Positions 25,713-33,275 of a stretch of DNA of 38,660 nt are shown piece by piece; within the stretch, counting starts at the first letter, position 1; each line of letters starts with the position of its first letter. The stretch is from positions 1 to 38,660 of the IMG/VR virus record IMGVR_UViG_3300042556_000604; one strand, written 5' to 3'. Made by a program: the position numbers and the translations under genes. Origin of the DNA: a virus. The notes beneath the pieces were generated by a model, which was given only the letters and a program-made list of their open reading frames with translations, ran no database searches and was not told the origin of the DNA.

Positions 25713-26748
25713 TCGATGGCTCCTCCGCTGGCTTTTCGTCTGTGCCGTAGCAAAATTCCTTTCGGACGGCAAGATCAATAGCCTTCAGGACATCTTCCGT
25801 GAAATACTTCTCGGGATCGCGGTTGATCTGTGATTCGAAAGCAGTCTTCCCGTTGGGCAACTGAATCTTTGTGGACACCTTTTGGAAAATTCCATACTTG
25901 ATGGCAATGTCCAAAAGCCCGTAATACTTGTTCAGCCCTGTCTCAAAGTTCAACTGAACATCCACCATCTTGTCCTGCTTCGTCAGTCGGCTCTTGTAAG
26001 TCTTGCAATGGATGATGTTGCCAACCACCTCGTTGTCCACCTTGTCCTTCTTCTTGGACAGGTAGATGATGGTGGACGCAGCATACTTCAGACCACTACC
26101 GCCGCCCATCTCCTTCGTGGGCACATACGCACCCACCACATCGTAGGTGTGATTCGTCATCAGCAGGGGAATCCGTGCGTGACCCAACTTGATGGTGAGA
26201 ACGCGGAACGCCGCCTTCGTGACCTGTGCGCGAGTCATGTCGCGGGTGGTCTTGCCCTCTGCGGTATCGTTCATCTCCTTCTCGGTGGACAACATTCCAA
26301 GCGAGTCAAGCACGATCATCATGCGGGGGCGAGTGTCCTTGTCCTCTTCAAGATACTTGTCCACAGACAGGACGCACTGGTGACGGAACTCTTCCACCGT
26401 GGCAACAGGCAGCACAGCCACGCGGTCGGTGTCAATCCCGCGTCCACGGAGCAGATCAGAGGTAATGGCTTGTTCCGTATCAAAATACAACACCATTGCC
26501 TTCGGATCGGAATTCAGGAACTCACGCACCACATTGAGAGCAAAGTAGGTCTTGCCCGTGGCTTGCTCTCCTGCAAGAGCAACGATCTTGTTGTCGGGAA
26601 TACCACCGTGGATCGAACCGCTCAAGAGCGCGTTGAACGAATACGATCCCGTGGAGATGAACCCCTTGACATCGCTGCCCTCAAGCCCTTCGGATGCCAC
26701 GGTTGCGTACTTGTTTCCTGCTGCCTTCAGAATGTCCTTCAGTTTCAT
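25699..26748 (-). CDS. uvsX: RecA-family recombinase, UvsX-like
   Basis: A 349-residue protein; ATG at 26748 with GGAGAGACT. The N-terminus (GNKYATVASEGLEGSDVKGF, then FNALLSGSIHGGIPDNKI) is UvsX-like of the marine T4 type. Walker A GEQATGKT is at 60-67, and Walker B is in RMMIVLDSLGML. A strand-exchange recombinase for recombination-dependent replication and repair. The C-terminus is acidic (EKPAEEPSNGDE), as common in UvsX and RecA. Confidence 0.92.
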   Translation of the reverse strand: MKLKDILKAAGNKYATVASEGLEGSDVKGFISTGSYSFNALLSGSIHGGIPDNKIVALAGEQATGKTYFALNVVREFLNSDPKAMVLYFDTEQAITSDLLRGRGIDTDRVAVLPVATVEEFRHQCVLSVDKYLEEDKDTRPRMMIVLDSLGMLSTEKEMNDTAEGKTTRDMTRAQVTKAAFRVLTIKLGHARIPLLMTNHTYDVVGAYVPTKEMGGGSGLKYAASTIIYLSKKKDKVDNEVVGNIIHCKTYKSRLTKQDKMVDVQLNFETGLNKYYGLLDIAIKYGIFQKVSTKIQLPNGKTAFESQINRDPEKYFTEDVLKAIDLAVRKEFCYGTDEKPAEEPSNGDE

Positions 26749-26918
26749 AGTCTCTCCAATGATTTGGTCTGTGTGTCAATGAGAACCATCTCGTTCTCGT
26801 TAGCCCTTATTGTATCCAGGGGCGTGAGTTTGTCAACGATCATCTGCTGCGTTTCACGGCGCAGCAGGTCTTTTCGCGCTGCGAGAAGACCTTTCAAGTA
26901 TTCAATATTAAGATTCAT
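26745..26918 (-). CDS. Small helical protein (57 residues) coupled to uvsX
   Basis: The ATG at 26918 shares one base with the previous stop (TGATG), and its TGA overlaps the uvsX ATG (ATGA). The sequence starts MNLNIEYLKGLLAARKDLLR and ends IDTQTKSLERL; it is charged and likely all-helical. It fills an otherwise empty 170-bp interval exactly, which supports its being real. No family recognised. Confidence 0.65.
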   Translation of the reverse strand: MNLNIEYLKGLLAARKDLLRRETQQMIVDKLTPLDTIRANENEMVLIDTQTKSLERL

Positions 26919-27247
26919 CAGGTTGTAATCTTTAGACCTGGAGCCTTAACGCCCTTGTCGGGCACCACGATTCCGCTGCCGAACGCAGAACTGAATTCAT
27001 TCATAAGGTCAGTCATGGGTTCAGCAGTGAACATTACATACGATGCAGGAACAGTGATAGCCTGATCCTTTACCGAAGCCATCCACGGCACGACCGCGAT
27101 GTTTGCGCCGCCGCCCTTTGTAGGCACGGGCACAACCATGCACGGATTCTTCAGCGTGTATGCCACGATCTTTTCGCCTTCAAACTTCTCGGTGACCGAT
27201 GCAATGAGTTCTTCGCCGGTCTGAACCTTCACGATCTTTATAGCCAT
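26918..27247 (-). CDS. Conserved phage protein of unknown function, possibly Sm-like
   Basis: A 109-residue protein; ATG at 27247 with AAAAAGGA. The opening MAIKIVKVQTGEELIASVTE, then TLKNPCMVVPVP and VVPWM, resembles a short family that I recall from T4-like marine phages near replication genes, with a possible Sm-like small beta-barrel (VKVQTGEELIASV resembling an Sm1 strand pair). RNA binding would follow from that fold but is not shown. The C-terminal tail is Gly/Lys-rich. Confidence 0.6.
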   Translation of the reverse strand: MAIKIVKVQTGEELIASVTEKFEGEKIVAYTLKNPCMVVPVPTKGGGANIAVVPWMASVKDQAITVPASYVMFTAEPMTDLMNEFSSAFGSGIVVPDKGVKAPGLKITT

Positions 27248-27281
27248 GATATATCCTTTTTGTAAGAGTTACAGTATGTAG

Positions 27282-29834
27282 TCAAGCGAACAGAGATTCA
27301 AGAGTATTTCGTTCTTCGGGACTCCACCCCACTGCATTTGTGATTGCGCGAAGCGGTTCAAGAAATGTCTTTTCAAATTGGAGTTGGCGATTGATGTATT
27401 TCTCAAGCGCGAACTCCTTTGGGATGGATGACGGAAAACCAATGACACTTTCGTGAAATGGATTGGGTGTCTTCAAGTAGATGAACTTGATCTTCTCGCC
27501 GTCACCGATGGTGCGGTACTTCTTGTCTAGTTTCATCCGCTTTATGTGGTGATTGTACAGCAGCGCACCCTTGACTGCAATAGGCGTGGACTTTTTGTAT
27601 ACGGTGCCGCTGTGTGCGTACTCTTCCATTCCCGATACGGATCGGGGAGAAGCCACATCCTCAACAGGCAGGGACATGAACTCCTTCTCCGTTGCCTTCA
27701 CAAACTGCTGAAGTGTGCCCTCGTCGCGCATGAGGATCATCTCAATGGCAGTCTTCAGTGCCTTGCGGACATACGCAGGAGTGGATGAACGGGCAGTCTC
27801 AATACCCATGATCTTGAACTTCGGAGTCTTGTAGCGGACACCCTCTGCATCCCATACGGACAGCATATACCTCTTCTTCGCAGTCCACACGCCCTGCTCG
27901 GCAATGACTTCGCGTCCCATTACCATCTTGTTGGAGTAGGCATTCATGCAGTCCGCAAGGGTGGCGAACTCCCGCTCAATCTGTGGCTGAATCACCCGCT
28001 CACAGAATCCGTTCAGGAAGTCCACCACCCGTTGCGTGTCCCGCTCGCCCTTGAAGGACGAATCCACCACCTTGCCAAGTCTCAAATACACGGAGTCGGT
28101 GTCCATGTAGATCACATACACCTCGCCCTCCGTCTTCAGGATGCGGTTCAGGAATCGGTTGAGTGCTTCACCGATCCATCGGATGCTCAATTGCCCTGAA
28201 AGCGTGATGGCTTCCGCAAGCGCCACATCAAAGAATCTGAAGTATTGGTTGCCGATTGCGCCGTATGCGGAGTTCAACTGAATCTTACGCACCAACTGAA
28301 AGTTGTGATACTTGGAAATCTCGTATTCAATCTTTCGCCGCTCGGACTCGGGAGCGTTCTTGTCCAATTCCACAAGCCGCTTCTGTGCTGCAATCATCAG
28401 GCTCTTGTAGTGCTTGCGTTCCACATACATCTTTTCCATCAGTTCGGGAAGGAAGCCTTGGCGGTCGCGGACGAACGCAACACCGTTTGCGGCAACACTC
28501 GCCCCGTCTGCCTTCGCAGCGTTGAGATATTCCGCAGGATCAACAAACTCCTTCACCGACTCTCCGCTGTTGCGGGACAGCAAGGACTCTGGAGTAATGC
28601 TCCCGCGCCGCCACACGGGATTGGTGTGCTTTGTCTCGGGCGAGATGTTGTACTGCATGATGAGGTGTGGATACAGGGAGTTCAGGTCAAAACTCACCAC
28701 CCAATCGTGCTTGCCCACGATGGGGTCCATCACATACGCACCAGCGTACTGATCGTCTTTCTTTTGTTCGGTCTTCTGCGGGATCACCATGCCCTTGCTC
28801 ATCAGGTGGTGGTGGATGATGGCATCCCATGTGCGAACTTGGGAAAACACATCCTCAAAGTTCACCCGTGCCGAATACGCAAGGGCTACAGCCAGTTCCA
28901 TCAGTTTCAGTTTGGATTCCAAGCGGTCAACGAGCCGCACATCCTGAAGGTTATACTCCATGAACTTCTGAAAGTTCTGTGCGTAGAATTCCTGAATCGT
29001 TTCGTATTCCGCATACGACAGTTTTTCCTCACCCAACTCCACCTTGGAAATGTGGTTCAGGGAATACGCTTCCTGCTTCACATAGGTGAAAGTCCTGTAC
29101 AACTCAAGGTAGTCAAGGGTGGCTACACCGCTAATCACATACGCGGTCTGATCGCGTCCCATGCGGTTCACCACAGTCTCGCGCAGTCTGCCCCACGGCG
29201 AGAGGGAGTTTCCCCATCCTTCTTCAAGATAGTTCATCCGTGCCACAAGGTACGGAATGTCAAAGAAACGGATGTTCCATCCTGTCACGATGTCGGGATC
29301 AAGGAACTTCCACAGTTCAATGAATCCCGCGAGGAGTTCTCGTTCGTCATCGTAAGGAATGCAGGACACTCCCTCTCCCTCAATATGAAAGTCTCCCAAG
29401 CCTAGCACATAGGTCTTGTCACCCATTGAGATCGTGATCGCAATGACTCGCTCCGTGGGAGCGGAGGGCGTGGGAAAACCGCCGTCACACGATGTCTCAA
29501 TGTCCAAGTTGGCTATGCGGAGGCTGCTGAAGTCATAATCCACTTCATTGGGAAACTCCTTGTAAAGGTATTGGTAAACAAAGTTCGTGTTGCCGTAGAT
29601 TGGATAGTTCCCCACATCCTTGAACTTATCCATGAACTCTCGGGCTTCTCCAATACCGTCAAACTGCACAGGCTGCACAGGCTTGCCGTTGATGGTGGTG
29701 AACTCCCCCGCCTCCTTGGACGGAATGTATAGTGTGGGACAGAACGGAACGCGGAGGTGCTGCCTCTGCCCGTTCTTCCATCCACGATACAGGATGTTCT
29801 TGCCACGAATATCAACGGAAGTGTAGAAGTCCAT
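27282..29834 (-). CDS. 43: Family B DNA polymerase, gp43-like
   Basis: An 850-residue protein. The ATG at 29834 overlaps the previous stop (TAATG) and has GGAG upstream; reading further upstream would only add residues from another gene. 3'-5' exonuclease motifs: DIET at 111-114, NIRFFD at 187-192, and YNLQD at 294-298. Polymerase motifs: DLNSLYP at 383-389 (A), KIQLNSAYG at 517-525 (B), and YMDTDS at 576-581 (C). All catalytic residues are present, so it should replicate and proofread phage DNA. Length and the N-terminal domain (MDFYTSVDIRGKNILYRGWK) fit T4-like polymerases. Confidence 0.96.
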   Translation of the reverse strand: MDFYTSVDIRGKNILYRGWKNGQRQHLRVPFCPTLYIPSKEAGEFTTINGKPVQPVQFDGIGEAREFMDKFKDVGNYPIYGNTNFVYQYLYKEFPNEVDYDFSSLRIANLDIETSCDGGFPTPSAPTERVIAITISMGDKTYVLGLGDFHIEGEGVSCIPYDDERELLAGFIELWKFLDPDIVTGWNIRFFDIPYLVARMNYLEEGWGNSLSPWGRLRETVVNRMGRDQTAYVISGVATLDYLELYRTFTYVKQEAYSLNHISKVELGEEKLSYAEYETIQEFYAQNFQKFMEYNLQDVRLVDRLESKLKLMELAVALAYSARVNFEDVFSQVRTWDAIIHHHLMSKGMVIPQKTEQKKDDQYAGAYVMDPIVGKHDWVVSFDLNSLYPHLIMQYNISPETKHTNPVWRRGSITPESLLSRNSGESVKEFVDPAEYLNAAKADGASVAANGVAFVRDRQGFLPELMEKMYVERKHYKSLMIAAQKRLVELDKNAPESERRKIEYEISKYHNFQLVRKIQLNSAYGAIGNQYFRFFDVALAEAITLSGQLSIRWIGEALNRFLNRILKTEGEVYVIYMDTDSVYLRLGKVVDSSFKGERDTQRVVDFLNGFCERVIQPQIEREFATLADCMNAYSNKMVMGREVIAEQGVWTAKKRYMLSVWDAEGVRYKTPKFKIMGIETARSSTPAYVRKALKTAIEMILMRDEGTLQQFVKATEKEFMSLPVEDVASPRSVSGMEEYAHSGTVYKKSTPIAVKGALLYNHHIKRMKLDKKYRTIGDGEKIKFIYLKTPNPFHESVIGFPSSIPKEFALEKYINRQLQFEKTFLEPLRAITNAVGWSPEERNTLESLFA

Positions 29835-30097
29835 TATCGCTCCACTACGGCAACCCAATCCTGATGCACCATGTCCTTGTCTTCGTGACCCTGCCCCTTG
29901 TTCTGTGTACGATCCCAAAGAACACGGTCACCTACGCGAATGTCTTCCGACAGTTTATCACCGATTGCCACAACCGTAGCCCAAATGTAGCGAGAATTGA
30001 TTATTTCGTTGTAAACAATTCCTGCCGATGTGGTGGTCTGACCTCCAAGGTGAGACTGCACCCAAATCCATTTTCCAATTGGCTTGAATTTACCCAT
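29834..30097 (-). CDS. GroES-like co-chaperonin (gp31-type role)
   Basis: An 87-residue protein; ATG at 30097 with GAGGAG, overlapping the methyltransferase end by 8 nt. It follows the cpn10 pattern: a mobile-loop-like TTTSAGIVYNE (GIV at 26-28), then ATVVAIGDKL, the turn IRVGDRVLWD, and a final strand DMVHQDWVAVVE. GroES partners cap the GroEL barrel during folding; T4 gp31 does this for the major capsid protein. The loop tripeptide GIV-Y is close to the GroES IVL anchor. The placement directly before DNA polymerase is unusual. Identification rests on pattern, so it is fairly but not fully sure. Confidence 0.7.
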   Translation of the reverse strand: MGKFKPIGKWIWVQSHLGGQTTTSAGIVYNEIINSRYIWATVVAIGDKLSEDIRVGDRVLWDRTQNKGQGHEDKDMVHQDWVAVVER

Positions 30098-31055
30098 TTA
30101 GAATCTCCTCAAGTGTTTGTGGAACGGCTTCCTTGATCCGTTCCTCTGCGATTTTAACATATTCAGGATTCAGTTCTGTTCCGATGTAGTTGCGTCCATT
30201 TTTGAGTGCAACCACAGCAGTGGTGCCGCTGCCTGTGAACGGATCAAACACAGTGCCTCCCACGGGGCATCCTGCCAGCACACACGGCTCAATCAGGTTC
30301 TCGGGATACACCGCAAAGTGTGCGCCCTTGTAGCCTTTTGAGTTTACCGTCCAGACAGACCGCTTGTTTTTTAGTCCACTACTCAAATTACCAACAGCCT
30401 TCATGTTACCGTTGGTCTTTGCTCCACCGTTTGCTCGGGTAGAACCAGTTTGTGATTGGATGTTCTGTTGTAGTCGTGAAACGGAACTTTCTGCCAGTGG
30501 CTCCTTGATGGCTTCAAAATCGTAGTAATACTTGGGCTTCTTGGACAGAAGGAAGATGTATTCATGCGACTTTGTGCAGCGGTCTTCCACGCTTTCGGGC
30601 ATGGGATTTGGCTTGCTCCAAATTATGTCCTGCCGCAGATACCACCCGTCCGCTTGCAGCGCAAAGGCTACGCGCCAAGGAATGCCAATCAAGTCCTTGG
30701 TCTTCAGCCCCTTCTGATCTTTGCGGTTTGCAGGAACAAAGTCTGAAGGCATTCCGCGCTGACCGCCCTGAGTCTGCGGGGGCGGGGCGCAGTTCTTTGC
30801 GCTCATGTACGAGTCGCCAAGGTTCAGCCACAGGGTGCCGTCATCACGCAGGATACGGCGCACCTCGCGGAATACTTCGGTCATCTTCTGCACATAACCC
30901 TCAACGGTGTCTTCTTGACCGATCTCGCTGTCCCCGCCACCGTAGTCGCGGAGTCCGAAATAGGGAGGTGATGTAATGCAAGTGTTAACGATTCCATCGG
31001 GCAGCGTCTTCATGCCCTCAATGCAGTCTCCGACAATAATGCGGTGGGTGTTCAT
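30090..31055 (-). CDS. DNA methyltransferase, TSPPY class (N4-cytosine or N6-adenine)
   Basis: A 321-residue protein. Catalytic motif IV is TSPPY at 28-32 (continuing FGLRDYG), and the AdoMet-binding motif I, FDPFTGSGTT, is at 270-279. This order (IV before I) is the beta class of amino-methyltransferases. Between them is a long variable region (about 90-245) that probably reads the target. The motif does not by itself separate N4-cytosine from N6-adenine methylation. It is adjacent to a BstYI/BglII-type endonuclease gene and could be its protecting partner. Base composition is like the neighbouring replication genes, unlike the endonuclease. ATG at 31055 has no strong ribosome site. Confidence 0.85.
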   Translation of the reverse strand: MNTHRIIVGDCIEGMKTLPDGIVNTCITSPPYFGLRDYGGGDSEIGQEDTVEGYVQKMTEVFREVRRILRDDGTLWLNLGDSYMSAKNCAPPPQTQGGQRGMPSDFVPANRKDQKGLKTKDLIGIPWRVAFALQADGWYLRQDIIWSKPNPMPESVEDRCTKSHEYIFLLSKKPKYYYDFEAIKEPLAESSVSRLQQNIQSQTGSTRANGGAKTNGNMKAVGNLSSGLKNKRSVWTVNSKGYKGAHFAVYPENLIEPCVLAGCPVGGTVFDPFTGSGTTAVVALKNGRNYIGTELNPEYVKIAEERIKEAVPQTLEEILNG

Positions 31056-31076
31056 ATACTATTATTCCACATAATT

Positions 31077-31661
31077 CTACTTGTCTGATATTCCTATAAC
31101 GACAACTGGAACAGAAGGGGATGTGTTTCCTATCATGTTTAAATCCCACACTAATTGTTCGTAACATGATACACCACTACACATAGATTCCGCAAATCTT
31201 TTTGTTGGAACTATTTCTACACCACAGTCTATTAATCCTAGTTTCTTAAAAACTGGAATCTTTCCTAGAATGTCATAGACCATGAATGAATATTTACCAA
31301 ACTGAACTTCCACTCCAACTTTAGATTTTACAAAATCAATTTCTCTGAAACCTTTCAAAAATTTGGTTTGGGGCACAACCCCGTCCTTGTACTGAAGAGG
31401 AACATAATCACAGTCTATTCTCTTTCTTTCCCACCCACCATCAATATCTTGTGTTCCGAAGAGTCTTTTAAACTCCGAATTCAATTTCACCTGACTATAC
31501 AGAAGTTTTCCTTTCATCTTCTTCTCTTTGCTAACCTTCGTTTTAAACTTACGAGCATTTATCTTTTCTATAACTGTCTGAATTTGTTTTAACTCGCAAT
31601 TATGATATTCGTTCATAAACTCTATACCACCATTGAACGAATAAATTGAAGATATTTTCAC
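31077..31661 (-). CDS. Type II restriction endonuclease, BstYI/BglII family
   Basis: A 194-residue protein. The GTG at 31661 is chosen because AAAGGAG lies upstream and the first residues (MKISSIYSFNGGIEF) align with the BstYI start as I remember it; an open frame extends further upstream but overlaps speD. Residues 107-124 (REIDFVKSKVGVEVQFGK) contain Asp109, Glu118 and Gln120. BglII uses Asp84, Glu93 and Gln95 with the same spacing. The following FMVYD, then GVEIVPTK and SGVSCYEQ, and the end VPVVVIGI also fit BstYI. It should cut a GATC-centred hexamer such as AGATCT or RGATCY; the exact site is not predictable. The gene is clearly AT-richer (about 30-35% GC by eye) than its neighbours (about 50%), pointing to recent acquisition. 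Confidence 0.88.
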   Translation of the reverse strand: MKISSIYSFNGGIEFMNEYHNCELKQIQTVIEKINARKFKTKVSKEKKMKGKLLYSQVKLNSEFKRLFGTQDIDGGWERKRIDCDYVPLQYKDGVVPQTKFLKGFREIDFVKSKVGVEVQFGKYSFMVYDILGKIPVFKKLGLIDCGVEIVPTKRFAESMCSGVSCYEQLVWDLNMIGNTSPSVPVVVIGISDK

Positions 31662-31683
31662 TTGCTGGTCTCCTTTACGATAA

Positions 31684-32079
31684 TCATCTGATATCTCCGT
31701 ATCCCATCCCACGCACAAAGAAATGCTCTTCGTGCTGCTGAAACCCAAAGCACTCCCGTGCGTAGTCAAGAATGATCTGCTTGTCAAACTTGTTGCACGA
31801 ATACACATCAAGGGTAATGAATCGCTTTGGTTCCATTGAGTGAATCTGAATACCGCTCTCAATGAGTGGAACCCATCCGCTGACTCCTGCCTTGTCGGGA
31901 TAGAGTTCCACACCAAAAGCAGTTGGACCGTGAATCACGATGGGCTGACTCATGCGGGTCATGCCGATCTTGTCCACCACTCGCTCAAGAAAGCGGTAGT
32001 GGAGTTCTAGATCATCGGCTGCACCGATGCGACAGTTGTACATATCAAGGTAATACGAATATCCGAATGGCTTGCTCAT
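31684..32079 (-). CDS. speD: S-adenosylmethionine decarboxylase (proenzyme)
   Basis: A 131-residue protein, matching the short bacterial/archaeal class. The enzyme cleaves itself to make a pyruvoyl group and supplies decarboxylated AdoMet for spermidine synthesis. The predicted cleavage is between Glu74 and Ser75 in LIESGIQIH. The catalytic His80 and Cys95 (DVYSC) lie 5 and 15 residues further on, the same spacing as Ser63, His68 and Cys83 of the Thermotoga enzyme. All key residues are present. ATG at 32079 overlaps the HNH gene stop (ATGA). speD is a known auxiliary metabolic gene in cyanophages. No spermidine synthase gene is visible. Confidence 0.88.
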   Translation of the reverse strand: MSKPFGYSYYLDMYNCRIGAADDLELHYRFLERVVDKIGMTRMSQPIVIHGPTAFGVELYPDKAGVSGWVPLIESGIQIHSMEPKRFITLDVYSCNKFDKQIILDYARECFGFQQHEEHFFVRGMGYGDIR

Positions 32080-32885
32080 GTGAAAAAATCCTCTAATGTT
32101 GGCTTGCTCTTTAGCGGCTTGCCTGTAATCAATGCGTCCAAATCGTCTTCACCCAATCCTAGTCCGTCCGCAAGTTGTCGCACAAACTCCCATGCTCGTT
32201 CAGGGCTGACCCGCTCAGTATACAGGCGGAAATGATCGGGCGCAAGAGCAATCGCTTCGGGAAGGAGTTTTGCATTTTTTGATTGATTTTCGGAGCCTTC
32301 AAGTATTCTCAAGTTGAGGGGGTGATGGATGCCACCGTGAATGATCGGAAGAATATGGTCAATGTGATATTCTCGTCCTGTCTCCCTTTGGAGTTCTTGG
32401 CGAGTGCGTTCTAAAATGAGAAGTTGTTGGTTTTCATTTGCGGTCAAGTGAATTGATGCATTTCTCTCTCTGCATCTTCGTCTTCTACCTCTTTCCGCTA
32501 CTCGTTCGGGATTGCGTTCACGCCAAGCCTTGCTTGCTGCCGCTGCTCGTTCGGGATTGCGTTCAGCCCAAGCCTTGCGTACTGCCGCTGCTCGTTCACG
32601 ATTGAGTTCACGCCAAGCCTTGTCTGTTTCCGCTTTCCGTTCACGATTGCGTTCAGCCCAAGCCTTGGCTACTGCTGCTTTCCGTTCACGATTGCGTTCA
32701 CGCCAAGCCTTGTCTGCTGCCGCTTTCTGTTCACGATTGCGTTCACGCCAAGCCTTGCGTACTGCCAATGCTTGTTCACGATTGCGTTCATACCAAGCCT
32801 TGGCTACTGCCGCTACTCGTTCACGATTGCGTTCACGATAAGCCTTTTCTGTTGCCTTCTTTTTTTCGGGATCTTTGTATGCCAC
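32076..32885 (-). CDS. HNH endonuclease with eight 15-residue N-terminal repeats
   Basis: A 269-residue protein with a GTG start at 32885 just after a GGGGGTGA stretch. Residues 14-133 are eight copies of a KAW-RERNRE-type 15-mer, very rich in Arg, Glu and Ala, expected to be helical and DNA-binding or coiled-coil. Residues 173-206 carry an HNH-like pattern: YHIDHILPIIHGG, then HHPLNL and SENQSKNAKLL, with the His-x-Asp-His, Asn and Asn-x-x-Lys positions in place. Free-standing HNH enzymes of this kind are often homing endonucleases. No intron or split gene is apparent nearby. Confidence 0.8.
   Translation of the reverse strand: MAYKDPEKKKATEKAYRERNRERVAAVAKAWYERNREQALAVRKAWRERNREQKAAADKAWRERNRERKAAVAKAWAERNRERKAETDKAWRELNRERAAAVRKAWAERNPERAAAASKAWRERNPERVAERGRRRRCRERNASIHLTANENQQLLILERTRQELQRETGREYHIDHILPIIHGGIHHPLNLRILEGSENQSKNAKLLPEAIALAPDHFRLYTERVSPERAWEFVRQLADGLGLGEDDLDALITGKPLKSKPTLEDFFT
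32487..32846 (-). repeat. Eight 45-bp coding repeats in the HNH gene
   Basis: Direct repeats with a 45-bp period around the plus-strand core cgttcacgccaagccttg. They encode the KAW-RERNRE 15-mers. Copies differ at several bases and there are no spacers. Confidence 0.85.
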
Positions 32886-32888
32886 ATC

Positions 32889-33275
32889 TCACCCCCGCAT
32901 CGCCTTCACGATCTTACGCCAATACTTCAGGGTTCCCGACAGGCGGTGCCCCTTTGGACCGCCGTTGTGAATCCGTGCCAACTGCTCAACAGTCGCGCCC
33001 TTCGGGGCATACCGCGTCCAATACGCACGGATGATCCGCTCCGAATACGCCTTGTCCATGCAGTCACGATACGAGCCGCCGATGGAAGGATCGTGTTCCA
33101 CAGCGTCCTGCCAGTACTCGCGCCAAATCTGATACGGACCAATGGCGCGTCCACCGTCACCCACAAGATTCTTGCCACTGGTGGACTCCACCGCATACAT
33201 GGCATCAAGCAGAGGACGGGTATCAACGGTGGGGGGAACAAGGCACAGAACTGCGGACAGAATCAAACCAAACAT
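32889..33275 (-). CDS. Lysozyme-like muramidase with N-terminal signal segment
   Basis: A 128-residue protein. Residues 2-16 (FGLILSAVLCLVPPT) form a short hydrophobic segment, consistent with a signal or signal-arrest peptide. The catalytic Glu is probably Glu30 (DAMYAVES). Next comes GDGGRAIGPYQI at 39-50, and later ARIHNGGPKG; this order is typical of small transglycosylase/lysozyme-fold proteins. It would cleave peptidoglycan either for lysis or for other cell-wall remodelling. No holin or spanin is visible beside it. It overlaps the end of uvsE by 13 nt. Confidence 0.75.
   Translation of the reverse strand: MFGLILSAVLCLVPPTVDTRPLLDAMYAVESTSGKNLVGDGGRAIGPYQIWREYWQDAVEHDPSIGGSYRDCMDKAYSERIIRAYWTRYAPKGATVEQLARIHNGGPKGHRLSGTLKYWRKIVKAMRG

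Noticed and set aside
24503-29405. Long plus-strand open frames over the polymerase, uvsX and helicase genes (320-386 codons)
   Set aside because: They lie antisense to clearly conserved enzymes, have no recognisable domains or ribosome sites, and are rich in His, Leu and Val as expected from reverse frames.
29835-29918. Longer N-terminus for DNA polymerase starting at 29918
   Set aside because: The extra residues come from the overlapping co-chaperonin gene in another frame; the ATG at 29834 has a good ribosome site and family-like first residues.
31662-31916. Longer N-terminus for the restriction endonuclease
   Set aside because: It would run antiparallel in meaning to the end of speD in a different frame; the GTG at 31661 has AAAGGAG and aligns with BstYI.
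32487-32846. CRISPR-like array
   Set aside because: 45-bp repeats are contiguous, vary in sequence, have no spacers and encode regular protein repeats.
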